Source: Botrytis cinerea B05.10
Lineage: Eukaryota; Ascomycota; Leotiomycetes; Helotiales; Sclerotiniaceae
Assembly: GCF_000143535.2 (NCBI RefSeq)
Contig: NC_037312.1
Span: forward strand, 806,001-870,000
Direction of reading: 5' to 3'
Length of the DNA: 64,000 nt
Shown piece by piece: positions 24,584 through 35,769 of the stretch. The notes under the pieces are model-generated. The model was not told the DNA's origin and made no database searches. It saw only the letters and a list, made by a program, of their open reading frames with translations. Each line of letters opens with the position of its first letter. Position 1 is the first letter of the stretch. Position numbers and translations under genes: made by a program.

Positions 24584-25390
24584 ATGGACCAGCGCAGACC
24601 GCCAGAATATATTATTGAGGTGTTTGCTGACCCTACCTCGGTGAAAGAGGTCATCAGAGGCAAGTAGAAACGGTGTTTTCTTACCTTCACCGGCAGGAAA
24701 TGTCACTATTATGCGCCTGCTAACTCGACTCCTATACAGGCATCCTACATACCATTTTCTTCCAACGTTTCTTCCCTTCGATTCGACCCAAGTCTCGCGA
24801 TGTTCTGGACATGACTCTGCCATACATTGAGAATGTTGAAATTGAAACGCTTATCGATCAAAGGACCGCTGCTCTGGTGCGGCAACTAGACACCACCTCG
24901 GAAACTGGCGCGAGAAATACTGGCGTGAGAGGACAAATGGCTGTTCAATTCTTTGAGAAGAAGCGAAGAAAGGCTTGGTTTACGAAAGGCGTATGTTGAT
25001 TCTGGATTCCAATTCCGATCATCCGGGTCGCATTCCTTCTATCCAAAACATCGCTTTGCTGACCTGGACAATATAGGAGGAAGAGGTATGTTGGGAACAG
25101 TGGACTTTGGATGTTACATTAGCTACTCCGCGAACAGAAAGTGGTAAGAATGCTCGAACGCTCTATCCTATGGTTATGGCTGGCTCACACGGCGCTCTAC
25201 AGAACGAGCAAAAGTAAGAAATGCGATGGAGGCCATGTTACTGAAAGCAGCAATGAAGATCGTAACAACAGTCAACATGGAGAAAGATCATATACCGCCT
25301 ATTACCACGAGCGAGGCCAATCCATTTCCTTATCAGATTACTATAAACCCAAGAGCAGATAGCTGGGGGGCTCGTATGAGTTTGTTTTGA
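24584..25390 (+). CDS. ATG101: Autophagy-related protein ATG101
   Basis: Four exons (24584-24659, 24740-24990, 25077-25143, 25203-25390) give 193 residues. ATG101 is the HORMA-domain partner of Atg13 in the Atg1/ULK1 autophagy-initiation complex; it is kept in most fungi but absent from Saccharomyces. Family blocks are visible: EYIIEVFADP, IRGILHTIFFQRFFP, LPYIENVEIETLIDQRT, QFFEKKRRKAWF, EEEVCWEQWTLDV, TESERAKVRNAMEAML, and PITTSEANPFPYQITINP. The first intron uses a GC donor (AG|GCAAGT) and a normal AG acceptor, the only way to keep the frame from IRG into ILHTIF. The other introns are GT-AG. The C terminus ends WGARMSLF. Confidence 0.93.
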
Positions 25391-25955
25391 CGCCACAAGA
25401 TGACAAGGGCATTGTACATATTGATATTGGCGTTTCGGAGCTGGATAGAGGATACTTTGGATACAGATACCCAATATGAATTGATTTTATTCAACGAGAT
25501 CCTATGTATGTACTTGACCTACAGCAACTGTTGTGAGGCATATTATGACGTATTCTACCCACTCTTTCCGTACATTTATCTCCAGATAATCAAACGCTGC
25601 ATGTGTATTTGCGGATCCAGATATTCAACACCCTCTACAGATCAACTTCATTATACCCATCATTGTTACTATGGCCATACCTAGGGATGGAGTTCAATGC
25701 CATACGTTGAAGAGGTACTCAGCCATGTGTTGCAAGTCAGTGTGTAAGTCACGAGTTCAATCGCATAAAACAGGTGCTCGTGCCAATATAAACTTTCTTG
25801 GTTGTCATAGTGTGCAATGCTTTATAGAGATGCTCAACCATACGTTGCAAATCAACATGAAAGTCACCAGTCAATAAATAATACAAGTAAGTGCTCGTGC
25901 CACTATAGACTTTCTTAATTCTCATAACATCATAAAATCGTAAATCCATATCACA
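25391..25955. other. Convergent intergenic region, ATG101 to ZNF511-like gene
   Basis: This 565-bp region lies between two converging genes and should hold both 3' ends. The right half is occupied by two diverged tandem copies of a sequence of about 117 bp, listed separately. The left half shows nothing recognisable. Confidence 0.55.
25697..25933. repeat. Diverged tandem duplication, unit about 117 bp
   Basis: Two imperfect copies are visible in direct orientation. Matching anchors are CATACGTTG near 25701 with CATACGTTGCAA near 25839, TTGCAAGTCA near 25730 with TTGCAAATCA near 25845, and GTGCTCGTGCCAATATA at 25774 with GTGCTCGTGCCACTATA at 25891 followed by a shared ACTTTCTT. Spacings of 115-117 bp give the unit. 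No open frame is shared. It sits in the 3'-3' gap between the ATG101 and ZNF511-like genes. Confidence 0.7.
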
Positions 25956-26849
25956 TCAGGCTTTGCTGAATCCCCTTCCCCTTCCCCGTCCCCTGCCGAA
26001 TCTTACACTACTCGGAACAAATCTCAGTGACGACATGGCTGTTTCTAAACCTTTCATCTGATCGTCTTCTGGTTCAGGAACTGATGCAGCCGTCTCAGAT
26101 ACTTCCATGGCATCATCTTCTGCCTGCGCTGGGGGGACACCGGGTCGACTAGTAAATTCTTGGTCGATGCCTTGATTGTTCAAAGATGGCTCAGTAGTGG
26201 CGGCACGTTGCCTGACTTCCTCAACTTTCGGTTTCGCTGCCGAGCTATGCCTTCGATGTCCATGGCGCCCTGATCTAAGCATGGAGCTTTTATGATCAAT
26301 ACCATCATTCACAACGAAGAAGTCATACTGCTGAGGGAACATATGTTTATCGATAAGATGCATGCGTCTCTTCTGAGGGGTTGAGCATTTCCTATCACAG
26401 TCTTCAACAAAACAGGAATACTATCCGAGAATCAGTAGCTACAGACTACACACGCTGAGGGATTGTCTTACAATCTTTTCTCCTCGGTCCTTCCTAACAC
26501 TGACCAATGCATCATGATTTTCCTCAATATGAAGGTTGAGGAAATGTTCCGAAGGAAGATTCTTGCGACATTCCAAACATCTGTTCATGTGAGACTTTTT
26601 ATAGTGTACTTCATAGTCATCGAATGAAAGGAAGGATAATGTTCGCTGATGACCTGGCAAAGAGCACCGCATCACTGTGAGAGCTTCCCCGGTCTCCTCA
26701 CCAAGGTGAACAAATTTGGAGGAGGCTTGAGGTGTGGAATTTGATGTAGCTTGGGGTTTCTGTATGTCGGGTGGATTGGGAGTCTCTATAATCTCTGAAT
26801 CTGGAGAAGAAGGACCATCAAACTCTTCGTCTCGTAAACGTTTTGTCAT
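25956..26849 (-). CDS. C2H2 zinc-finger protein, ZNF511-like
   Basis: Two minus-strand exons (26472-26849 and 25956-26420) separated by a 51-nt intron give 280 residues. Three C2H2-type units occur in the order expected for the ZNF511 family: one around MRCSLPGHQ with HYKKSH, one with CLECRKNLPSEHFLNLHIEENH, and one across the splice junction with CFVEDCDRKC and MHLIDKHMFP followed by YDFFVVNDGID. The N terminus is Ser/Pro-rich and acidic. The C terminus ends in an RG-rich tail (FGRGRGRGRGFSKA), which may bind RNA or be arginine-methylated; that is inference. The molecular function of the family is poorly defined. Confidence 0.88.
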
Positions 26850-27658
26850 TGTGTAACAAGATGAAGGAAAATGAAAAGAATGTGATAAGATGCGGGGGGG
26901 GTTACTCTACGATTGAAAAGTAGTCTTCCCTCTGCTGCCAATGCCCCTTCTTTACCTTCGATGATTAGATATATCCTCACCCACCTACGATTAAGATATC
27001 GAAGCAAATCGATGAGAACAAGGGAGCGTAGAGAGTTGAAGAACGAGACCTGGAAGTCAAAAGAGGGTTGCTATTTCTCAGTGACGTGTAGTGCAACAGT
27101 GTCCTGACATTATACTTGAGAAATGGTGCCTTTCCTATTTGGCGACAACAGATTGTTTTGCGTTGTGAAGATTTACTAATTACCTCTGCTCGTCTTTATC
27201 GTTGTACGATTGAGGTGCGAGGTTGTCTTGGCGCAAATATAAGGCGGTGGATAAAGTGTAATCCGGCAGAAAAAGAAGGGAAACCGTACTAAAAGTTACC
27301 GGTGGGAGACTGGAGCATCACTTCAATCATAACTCATCATCGACTTCTTCCCCTCGTCCTCCTCATGTATTCTCCTAAGCATAAGGCTCAGAAAGACCAT
27401 AAAGTCTTTTTGTCGTTCCAATCTTGCTTGATTCCTTGAAACGATAATCGAATAGTGAATTACATCTCAAATTTGCATTCACCTTACTTTTTGGCAGTTT
27501 CCCCCAAACTTCAATTTTGTGATCTTCCCTCACATTTCTTTTCCCACCAGACTCCATGGCCAACTCCTACAACTTTTATTCTGGTGCAGGAAGACAAAAA
27601 TCAACCTAACAATAACTCGCCCTTGGGGCTCTGTATAATCTCCCGAGGAACTTTCGCT
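26850..27658. promoter_or_regulatory. Divergent promoter between ZNF511-like and EST1/SMG7-like genes
   Basis: This 809-bp region lies between divergent start codons. It contains a run of eight G at about 26893-26900. Frames within it are short and unsupported. No specific promoter element can be named. Confidence 0.45.
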
Positions 27659-30324
27659 ATGGATAAAACTTCTATTCAACAAAACTGGCTGTAAGTTCCG
27701 ATTGTCGCAGTCGCAAATATTATGCCGCCGATTCATACTAACTTTCATCTCCTCAGCGTTGCACAAAAGATTGAAAAGGAGTTACAGTCGCAGCTGAACA
27801 AAGATTCCCCTACATTTGAAGATATTCAGCATCTTCTCACACAGTCCGTTATTGTCTTCTTGTCTTATCGCACCAGTCTAATGATATCAGGTTGCGCATT
27901 GCTTGTGAAGCAGTTATCTTTGGCGACTTCGAATATGCTACTAAGCAGCGTGTACAACACCGTCTCTGGGACTCGCATAGTCTGATTAATTCCCGATATC
28001 GAAAGCTCGTTGCCCACTACCGTTCCGCCGATCAGAGACGTCGTGCTGTGGAGCGCCGAAAGCTAGAGAAGCACTATGTTGATTTCCTTAAAGAGAGCCA
28101 GTTTTTCTACAAGGGCTACATCCAGCGTGTTGCTTCCCACTTTGGTCCTCTCCCTGCATTGCAACGCATCGCAAATCGTCTTTCTTTGAGCCCGCTGTCT
28201 GTGGACAAGCCTATCAAAGCTAGCAGAACCCTTGAACATCTGCTTAAGCTTTCCTGTCACTTCACCCTACTTCGTCTCGGAGACTTGAGTAGATATCGAA
28301 ATGACTTAAGAACTAAAGAGCGCAGCTGGGACCCTGCCCTAGGATACTATTCTCTGGCTGAAGCTCTTTATCCCGACTCTGGCAATGCTCACAACCAGAT
28401 GGCGGTCATTGCTCTCGCTGATGGTAGTCATCTCGATGCATTATACCATTTGTTACGTGCAGTTGCTGTCAAGGAACCCCACACATTGGCTCGTGGAAAC
28501 TTGGCTATTGAGTACAAAAAAATATCTAATAGTTGGGAAAAGGAAAGGCAGAGTAGACGTCGCCCAGCGCCCGTCGAGTCCGCTCTTGTCATTTGGTTCG
28601 TGAGACTACATGCAAGGTTTTACAAGGGTGTGGAATTTTCTACGCAAAGTGAATTAGAGAATGAAGTTTTGGGTCAATTGGTCTCGGCCTTGAAAGAACA
28701 CTCTTTTGAGGAAACTCTAAACAAGCTGGTGATGATCAATATGGCTGCAAATTATCTGGCAACCCAGAGGCTTACAGGTAAGTCGATCCCTCTTATTCAA
28801 ATTTTAGTTTTCTATGTAGAGATTTTGACATGATACGTAGAAGCAGAGGGTGGTGTAACCGATGACCTTAAAAAGTCTTTTTATTTCCTTCTTGGTTTCA
28901 ATCTTCAAGTATTCTGCGTCTTGCTACAAGCACTTATCTCAGAGCTTGCCGATGCAGCTGAAGCAGAAAACCTGGAGTCTTTGACTGCCACAGATTCATC
29001 TGGCGATTCCTTCGAAAAGCTCAGTCCAGTCGCAATCAGAGTCCTCCCCACCATTCGACAATATTTCGCCTGGATTATCTCTCAACGTCTTCTTCTTGTC
29101 GGTCTTGGAGATGGAGTTGACCGGGAGTCCACAGGCCCATTAATTGGACATATTCAAAGAATGTGGAAGACAGCCGCAGATGCACTTTCCGCCCTCGTCA
29201 GCTTCTTTCCTGTCGCATCGCTTCCTTGTCTTTCGTATTTGTTGCCTGAAGACGAACAGACACTCGGATTTAAGCCTCTCCGGGATTTACCAGATGGTCT
29301 GGAAGAATACAGTCTCTATAATAAAGATGATGGCTTTTTGAAAGCTCGTATCTCCGATGGTATCATTCGGCAATCCCATAACGAGAATTATGCTCGTATC
29401 CGGGATATCTTACGAGCTGGCATGGCTCTCCATTTTGAACAACCGTGTCCAATTATGATGATCGATGATGGCAGATTTGTCTACGGTACTGAAAGTGCTA
29501 TCGTACCCCCATCAAATGACTCTGCTATACCAAGTCAGCCAGCGAAACCTACATACGCTGTGCAGAACGACACGAACACCGGCAACGAGGTGGCTGTAGT
29601 ATCGGACTCTTTGGGCATTATGGATAACGAAATGAGTCGCATGGTGGACGATTTACTTGAGCCTGCAAGTCTTGCTCCTAGCGAAGATACATCTTATGGT
29701 ATGAGCAGCTCTACTGCAAATGCGGTATTTGCGCCTATTGGCTCTGAAAGAACACGTCCATTGGCAAGTAACCATATAACACCCACCAAAGGCTTTCCAA
29801 GTCTACCTGGAATCTGGGGCTCGCCCTTCACACCCAAACCTAATGAGCTTCGACCCATCAGTCCCGAAAAGTCATCAAGCTCTGGTGAATTTTCATCAAT
29901 GAATTACTCAACCAGTAAAGATCAGCTTGCTGCTGTTGCGGCCCTCGACAACATGACTGGAATGCAACAACGAGGCACAAATGGTGTTGCGAATAATGTC
30001 AGGAACCAGATGTCATCTTTTGACGCCTCCACGCCAGTCAACCAAATGTTGCAGGAGTCACTGTCAAAGCATTTCGGACCCATGTCAATCTCATCATCGG
30101 GGTTTTCAACAAACAGCAGCATCTACGCAAACAACTCACCACCAAAGGCATACTACGGTAGAACCTTGGGTCGCCCATCCTATAATGGCCATGATAGTGG
30201 TATCTATACAGGTGCTAGCGAATTTGATCGAAGTACAATGTTACAGAGTTCAATTTGGAACAGTCAGACTGAGAATGAAAATTACAACCATACACCCCCC
30301 GCTGGACAAGGTCACCGAGGCTGA
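27659..30324 (+). CDS. EST1/SMG5-7 family protein (SMG7-like)
   Basis: Four exons (27659-27690, 27757-27843, 27891-28777, 28841-30324) give about 829 residues. The N-terminal half is the 14-3-3-like/TPR module and EST1 DNA/RNA-binding domain: LRIACEAVIFGDFEYATKQ, WDSHSLINSRYRKLVAHYR, then the hallmark block with GYYSLAEALYPDSGNAHNQ, HLDALYHLLRAV and ARGNLAIEYKK. Members bind phosphorylated UPF1 in nonsense-mediated decay or act at telomeres; which role applies here cannot be told. The C-terminal 300 residues are Ser/Asn/Thr-rich and disordered. The second intron has a weak donor (GTCCGT) but removing it is required to reach QLRIACE. The gene converges with adenosine kinase. Confidence 0.9.
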
Positions 30325-30747
30325 ATTCAATTCATTATCATGAATCATTGAAGGTTCATTACAACCCACCAATCTAATATCCTCATCATCCACATCCACA
30401 TCCACATCTCCATCCGACACCGTCTTGCGTCTGTCGTCACTAACCAGTAAGATAGTTTTACTCTTACATAGTCCAGGTTATCATCAGGAATCATCAGTAG
30501 GCAGATGTCATGGGCACATTGTAAGAAAATCGCAGTCAGAAGCTGTAACTGAGAGTTATCAAAACAGATATCAGTAAATAACTTTTTATTGGGTTTCTAA
30601 AAAACACGCTAGCTCTATGAATTGATCGTGGAGGATCGTAAGGTCAATGCATCATGCACTACATCATTTCGATTGTAGACGCTCCTGTTGTTGAAACCAT
30701 CACCTGAACGCCGTCTAGAATCAGAATGGGAAATAGCTTATAGGTAT
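30325..30747. other. Convergent intergenic region, EST1/SMG7-like to adenosine kinase
   Basis: This 423-bp stretch lies between converging genes and is probably 3' UTR of both. It includes a CATCCA/CACATC hexamer-like tract near 30382-30415. Nothing else is seen. Confidence 0.55.
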
Positions 30748-32103
30748 CTATTGGCTGGTAGGCTTGTAAGTCTGCTTAGGGAAGGGGAATCTGCAAATAT
30801 CGTTAGTCTGTAATCTAGACAATTTGATGAAATTGTACACCAATTTTTGACAATGTAATGTGCATGTATGAAATGAATGGAAGACTTACGAAGGGCCCAA
30901 CTCCTGAATGCTCAACTTAGCTAACCATTGTCCTTGATCAACGCACTTATCGAGAGGTTCTCCAGCAACCAAACCAGCAGTAAAGCCAGCAGCGAAAGCA
31001 TCTCCTGCACCTGTGGTATCGTTGATCAAGTTCTTGTCGATGGCATGGACAGGATATTCCTTAACATCTTGTCCGTTGACAGCGACAACAGTAGGAAGAG
31101 TTCCTTGGGTGATAATAGCAACTCTCTCTCTCTTCTTGTTCTCCTTTGGCAAAGCAGCCAATGCCTTAGCAATCTCCTTGATATCCTTGGACTCGACACC
31201 ATGGCTTTCAGCCCATGCCAAAGCCTCAGTCTCGTTACCAATGACATAATCCCAGTAAGGAGCAGTAGCATCAAGAGGCTCCTTGAAGAACTGAGAGATA
31301 AATGGTGCAGAGAGGGAGAAGACAAATGCCTTGTTGTTCTTGGCAGCCTCTTCAGCAAGAGCTTGGATAGCTGGTGGGCAAACGGTCAAATGATATCCAC
31401 CGACAAAGTAGTGTGTAGCATTCTCAACCAACTTCCAGACCTCGGGGGACTTCAAGTGCTCCAAGTCGTAGTGGTTGGCAGCGCCCAAATCGGTACACAT
31501 GGATCGGTTGTGGTCAGTGATCACAACTCCACAGCGTCCGGTGGGTTGGGTCTTGTCAACGCGGTATTCAACGCGGAGACCGGCGGTCTTGACAGCATCG
31601 TGCAAGATGGCGGCATATTTGTCGTCGCCGACTCCACCGAGGAATACAACGCTGTTGGGTGGGAGAATGTATTGGGCTCCACGAGCAGTGTTTTGGGCTC
31701 CACCTCCGGCAATCAATTTGGCGGAGTAGTTGTTGAGGAGATCCTCGTAGATGGCGGCGTGTTTTTCTTCAGCGAGGATGGCATCGTTAGGCTTGAGGCC
31801 GTATTTGTCGAGGAGAGCTTGGTTTCCTTGGGCTTGGATATCTGGAGATAGAGTTAGCCTCAGCTGGATAGGTATATTCGCAAAAGATAAGTTGAAAGCT
31901 TAGATAGAGATAGCTTTTTTCCCTCAAGAATGGATAGACTCGAATCTCGAAATTCTCTACACTCGAAGCTGATGAGAGCTCTACATGTTGATTGTACGTC
32001 CATAGGTGAGACACTGAGAAATAGTTGAGGTTATAACATAACTCTACTTACCAAGCAATGGGTTCTCCAAGCAAAGGAGGGCGTATTCTTTAATTCCAGA
32101 CAT
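30748..32103 (-). CDS. ADO1: Adenosine kinase
   Basis: Three minus-strand exons (32052-32103, 30890-31841, 30748-30790) give 348 residues, the usual length. Adenosine kinase phosphorylates adenosine to AMP in the cytosol and pulls the S-adenosylmethionine/homocysteine cycle forward. PfkB-family landmarks are clear: NPLLDI near the start, the IAGGGAQNTARGAQYIL substrate-binding block, VGDDKYAAIL, GRCGVVIT, YVIGNETEALAWA, and the DTTGAGDAFAAGF anion-hole motif with catalytic Asp298. The last exon adds only FPFPKQTYKPTSQ after GPS. It lies head-to-tail with the uL2 gene (488 bp upstream of this start), the only clear same-strand pair in the compact block. Confidence 0.96.
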
Positions 32104-32591
32104 CGTTACTTTAGCTCTGATGGTATATTTTAAGTTGTTATATTTTAATGGCGGGGTTACGGCGTGGTGAGAAAGATGTGGTGGGGCTGAAATTGGGCTC
32201 GGCTTCCGAGGAACAAAGACCCACTGCGAGGAACCAATCCTCTAAAGTAGGTCATAATGGGAGCCAAGCAGTATTGCTCTTATAGTTCACAGAATAAATA
32301 AGGGTGCTTGTGAAATCACAGAATAAATGTATGTCCTTGTGCAATAATAATCTAGTCATTGAATATTACGAGGTTCAAATTTTTGGATTCAAGTTGGTAG
32401 AAAAGCCATCAATTCATTTTGTTTAGTGCCTGTTAACATGCCATCACGATCTCCTGATCACTAGTAAATCATGCCAGAGCACACAAGATTGTTTGGTAGA
32501 ATTCTTTTCTGTCATCCTCGTTGAGATCCATCCCAAATTACAAAGATGCAGGCCCAACATATCCGAAGCAATGAAAATCCCCTCAACTCGC
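32104..32591. other. Intergenic region between uL2 stop and adenosine kinase start
   Basis: Because both genes are on the minus strand, this 488-bp region holds the 3' UTR of the uL2 gene and the promoter and leader of adenosine kinase. A near-repeat of CACAGAATAAAT occurs at about 32288 and 32317. No gene is seen. Confidence 0.5.
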
Positions 32592-33671
32592 TCAATCCTT
32601 GACCTTTTGGGTACCACGTAACAGACCAGTTCTTCTCGCAGCAATGAGACCAGCCTTTTGACCTTGTGCAGCGTATCTTGAGATAGTGGATGCCTTACCA
32701 ATATGTTGATGGTTACCACCCTGTTTCTTGTTAGCGCTTGATTCTGGCATAAATGGCAAATTTTACATACTCCGTGAGGATGGTCAACAGGGTTCATGGC
32801 AACACCACGAGTCTTTGGCCATGAGTTACGCTTGACGGCGAACTTGTGCTTAGCACGGGATGCCTCTGTAAAAAAAATCAGTATACCAAACTTTCCATAT
32901 CACTTATTGTCGATTGGGCCTTTCAAAACGTACTCAAGAGAGGTTTGTCGGTTCTTCCACCACCAGCAACAATACCGATCATTCCACGGGCACTGCTCTT
33001 GATGACCTTCTTGGCACCGGATGGGAGCTTGACACGGGTCTTGCCCTCATCAGGGTTGTGTCCGATAACAGTAACATAGTTACCAGAGGTACGTCCCAAC
33101 GCACCACGGTCGCCTGCCTTCTCCTCAACGTTGGAGATAACGGTACCTTCTGGAACAGATCCGAGAGGGAGAACGTTTCCGACTGTGAGGTTGGCGTTCT
33201 TTCCAGCGTAGATGAATTGTCCAGTGTACATTCCTTCGTTGGCGATGAAAGTCTCGGTGTGGAGCTTGAATCTGTATGGATCGCGGAAGACAACCTTGGC
33301 GAGGGGAGCACCACGTCCTGGGTCGTGGATGATGTCCTTTACGACACCACGGACGTAACCGTGTCTCTCAGCATAATCGAGAGTTCTGAACTGAGCAGGT
33401 GCCTTGTTCAATCTGGTGTTGGCTGTGAAGATCGAGCCACGACCCTTTCTTTGGTTTCTAATCACGCGTCTGTTCGATTGTTATGTTAGCTAGAGTTCTG
33501 CGATTCAAGAATATGTCGTCGTCGACCCAATCCGTCAAGAATTGGCTGTGGAGGTGAAGTCTACACCCCTCCTCCGCTTTTTGCCGCATCAATTCCCTGA
33601 AAAAAGGGAGCCAGAGTATTTCGAATGGCATATTGAAAGGAATAGTAGAATCTCAAGTGTACGTACCCCAT
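32592..33671 (-). CDS. RPL2: 60S ribosomal protein uL2 (RPL2/L8)
   Basis: Four minus-strand exons (33667-33671, 32934-33469, 32771-32865, 32592-32720) give 254 residues, exactly the family length. uL2 binds 25S rRNA near the peptidyl-transferase centre of the large subunit. The first exon is only 5 nt (ATG plus GG), followed by a 197-nt intron, an arrangement often seen in fungal ribosomal-protein genes. Landmarks are [54 protein letters not shown], and the highly conserved [21 protein letters not shown], where the third intron falls between the first two glycines of HPHGGG. The conserved His of NPVDHPHGG is present. The call is very secure. Confidence 0.97.
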
Positions 33672-35769
33672 CTTGACGTTGTTGGCGATGGATTGTTAAT
33701 TGTCGACGGAGAACTTCAAGAACTTTCAATAGAGGAAGGAACGAATATTTCCAGTGTGTGCCTGCCAAAAATGATAAGCGACCGCGCTAGTCCTGAAAAG
33801 GATCGAAATTTGGCCTGAAGTTCTAGATGAGTAATTTAAGGCTGCTGTTACAAGGATACGCTAGTGGATATTTCTATAGACGACTGTCGATACTGACCCA
33901 AAATCCACCTCAACATATGAATTCCAATGTCATGAATCACAGCCCGACAATCAAAGGCGATACAATGTACTAATTGAAGGTAAACATTGAGGACTGGTAT
34001 TATTGTTTGAGTTGGTTTAGGACTATCTCGGTGTCAACCATGGCTTTCTTCCCTCAACGTTTTATCTTGTGTCCTGCATCGTATATCACCCAGAACTCAT
34101 GTCGTATTAATCGATTCAAGCACTGCACACGTTTCAGTCGGTGGTATCTACAAGCTTGTGAATTCATTGGGGATTTTTCGGGCCTTCGGATAGTGTTCTG
34201 AAGCGATCTCCAGTTTCTCCCTAGTTCTCCAAAAGTGTTTTCATTATTACCACTTTTCGTTGTGATTGTGTAGTACCTCATGACTTTGTGGATTTTCGAA
34301 GTTGATGAATTGCATGGATGGTGCAGAGCTAAGCCGTTTGAGCCATGTGCCCTACGCAGCGAGGAATTGCGGGGTGCGAAAATCGCGACCAGATATCAGG
34401 CTTTTCAAAGTCCAAGATTATGACAACCATTGGGAATCACTTCTGCCCATTGTACTGTCCACGGCTTGAACTTCACGAACTGGTTGTATGTGCAATTTCT
34501 GGAGTGTTGCGGAAATTTTGTTGTCTCCCTCACCGTTCTGGGTCCCGAGCTACTACCGTGGACACATTTTCAATGTCCCAAGTCATTTGAACAACTGAAA
34601 TATCCCAAGTCATTTGAACAATTGAGAAGTTGGGGTTCTCCCCAAATTTGGCCGGGCTTTATGCGCGCAAGATACGTGGGATTAATGTAAAATGACAGGT
34701 GTGGATATTTTCTCTTTTCCTCTAAGTTCACGTTTCAACCACAGGTATGTTTTCAATGTCCGAAATCATTTCAACAATCAACTGGGCTTCATTGATTCAA
34801 ACTTTGCTTTAAGCTAGAGAGACATGACGTTGCAGGATTTCAGTTGTGGACAGTTATATATTCGGCCGTTCAGATACTTTCGACACCATTTAAACCCCCG
34901 GGCGCAAGACCAATCACAACTTAGCGTTCGACGTCTTAATCAATACTGTTCAATCCAACAGTCCCAACAATTCTTCGTCAGATACATACTATTATCTCTT
35001 TATGTATTTATTTCCATATTCATACCAAAATCCAGTTGCCAATTGTGAAGGAGGGGCTACCCGATCGCACACGAATTCCGCACGGCAAGTAGTATGTTTT
35101 ACAGATTTCTTTATTTTTATATCTTCAAAATTTCGAGCCTGGTGAGTCCAAAATTTATTCCATTGAGTTTCTTGGTAAGCGAGTATGGGTGGTTGTTCCC
35201 TTACATGGCATTGCCGAATTTCCATCCTGGCGTCAAACAACAATCCAATTTCTTCTTGAATATGAAACATTGGTAAATACATAAGGTAAAAGGGATTAGT
35301 GTTGGAGCGAGTTTCTATGGATACGAAATTTTGTGCTTCACCAAAGAGGATACTACCTACCGACCATAATACGTCAGACAATTGCGATGGTTGGGCGGGG
35401 CAAAAAGACCAGCGCTTGAGTTACGATTTGAGCAGTTAACGTTGGTGGAAGTTGGAAAAGAATGAACTTTGTGGGGAGAGACAAACGTGGTATATGACAT
35501 GGGGGTTAGGTGGTATCAAAGAATGCTCGGAAATATCGAATCGTACTATAGGACTAATAGAAAGACTGCTGGTACCTTATTCACCGCTTGCCTGATGTCT
35601 CTTTGTGTTGTACGTGCGTGACAGAATGCTTAGACCAATAAATCTCAAGTCGCGCTTGTCGGCAATATCTTTGAGCTTCCTCTGACTTCATCATCTAAAA
35701 AGCTTCTTATCAAACAACCTAAGAATCTCAGAATCTTAGAATATCAGAACACCACAACTCAATCACAAC
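33672..35769. other. Intergenic region upstream of uL2 and the WHIM-like gene
   Basis: These 2.1 kb separate two divergent genes. Frames are short and unsupported. Two adjacent copies of a 27-bp unit with TCCCAAGTCATTTGAACAA occur at about 34576-34625, and a related TTTCAATGTCCGAAATCATTT lies near 34750. The outer parts should be the promoters of uL2 (left) and of the WHIM-like gene (right, about 35600-35769, with A-rich leader sequence). Confidence 0.5.
34576..34626. repeat. 27-bp tandem duplication
   Basis: TCCCAAGTCATTTGAACAA occurs at 34576 and again at 34603, followed by CTGAAA and TTGAGA respectively. The two copies are nearly identical and non-coding. Confidence 0.8.

Noticed and set aside
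30928..31851. Plus-strand frame of 307 codons
   Set aside because: It is the antisense shadow of the long adenosine kinase exon, kept open by the codon usage of that gene.
32914..33489. Plus-strand frame of 191 codons
   Set aside because: It is the antisense shadow of the main uL2 exon.
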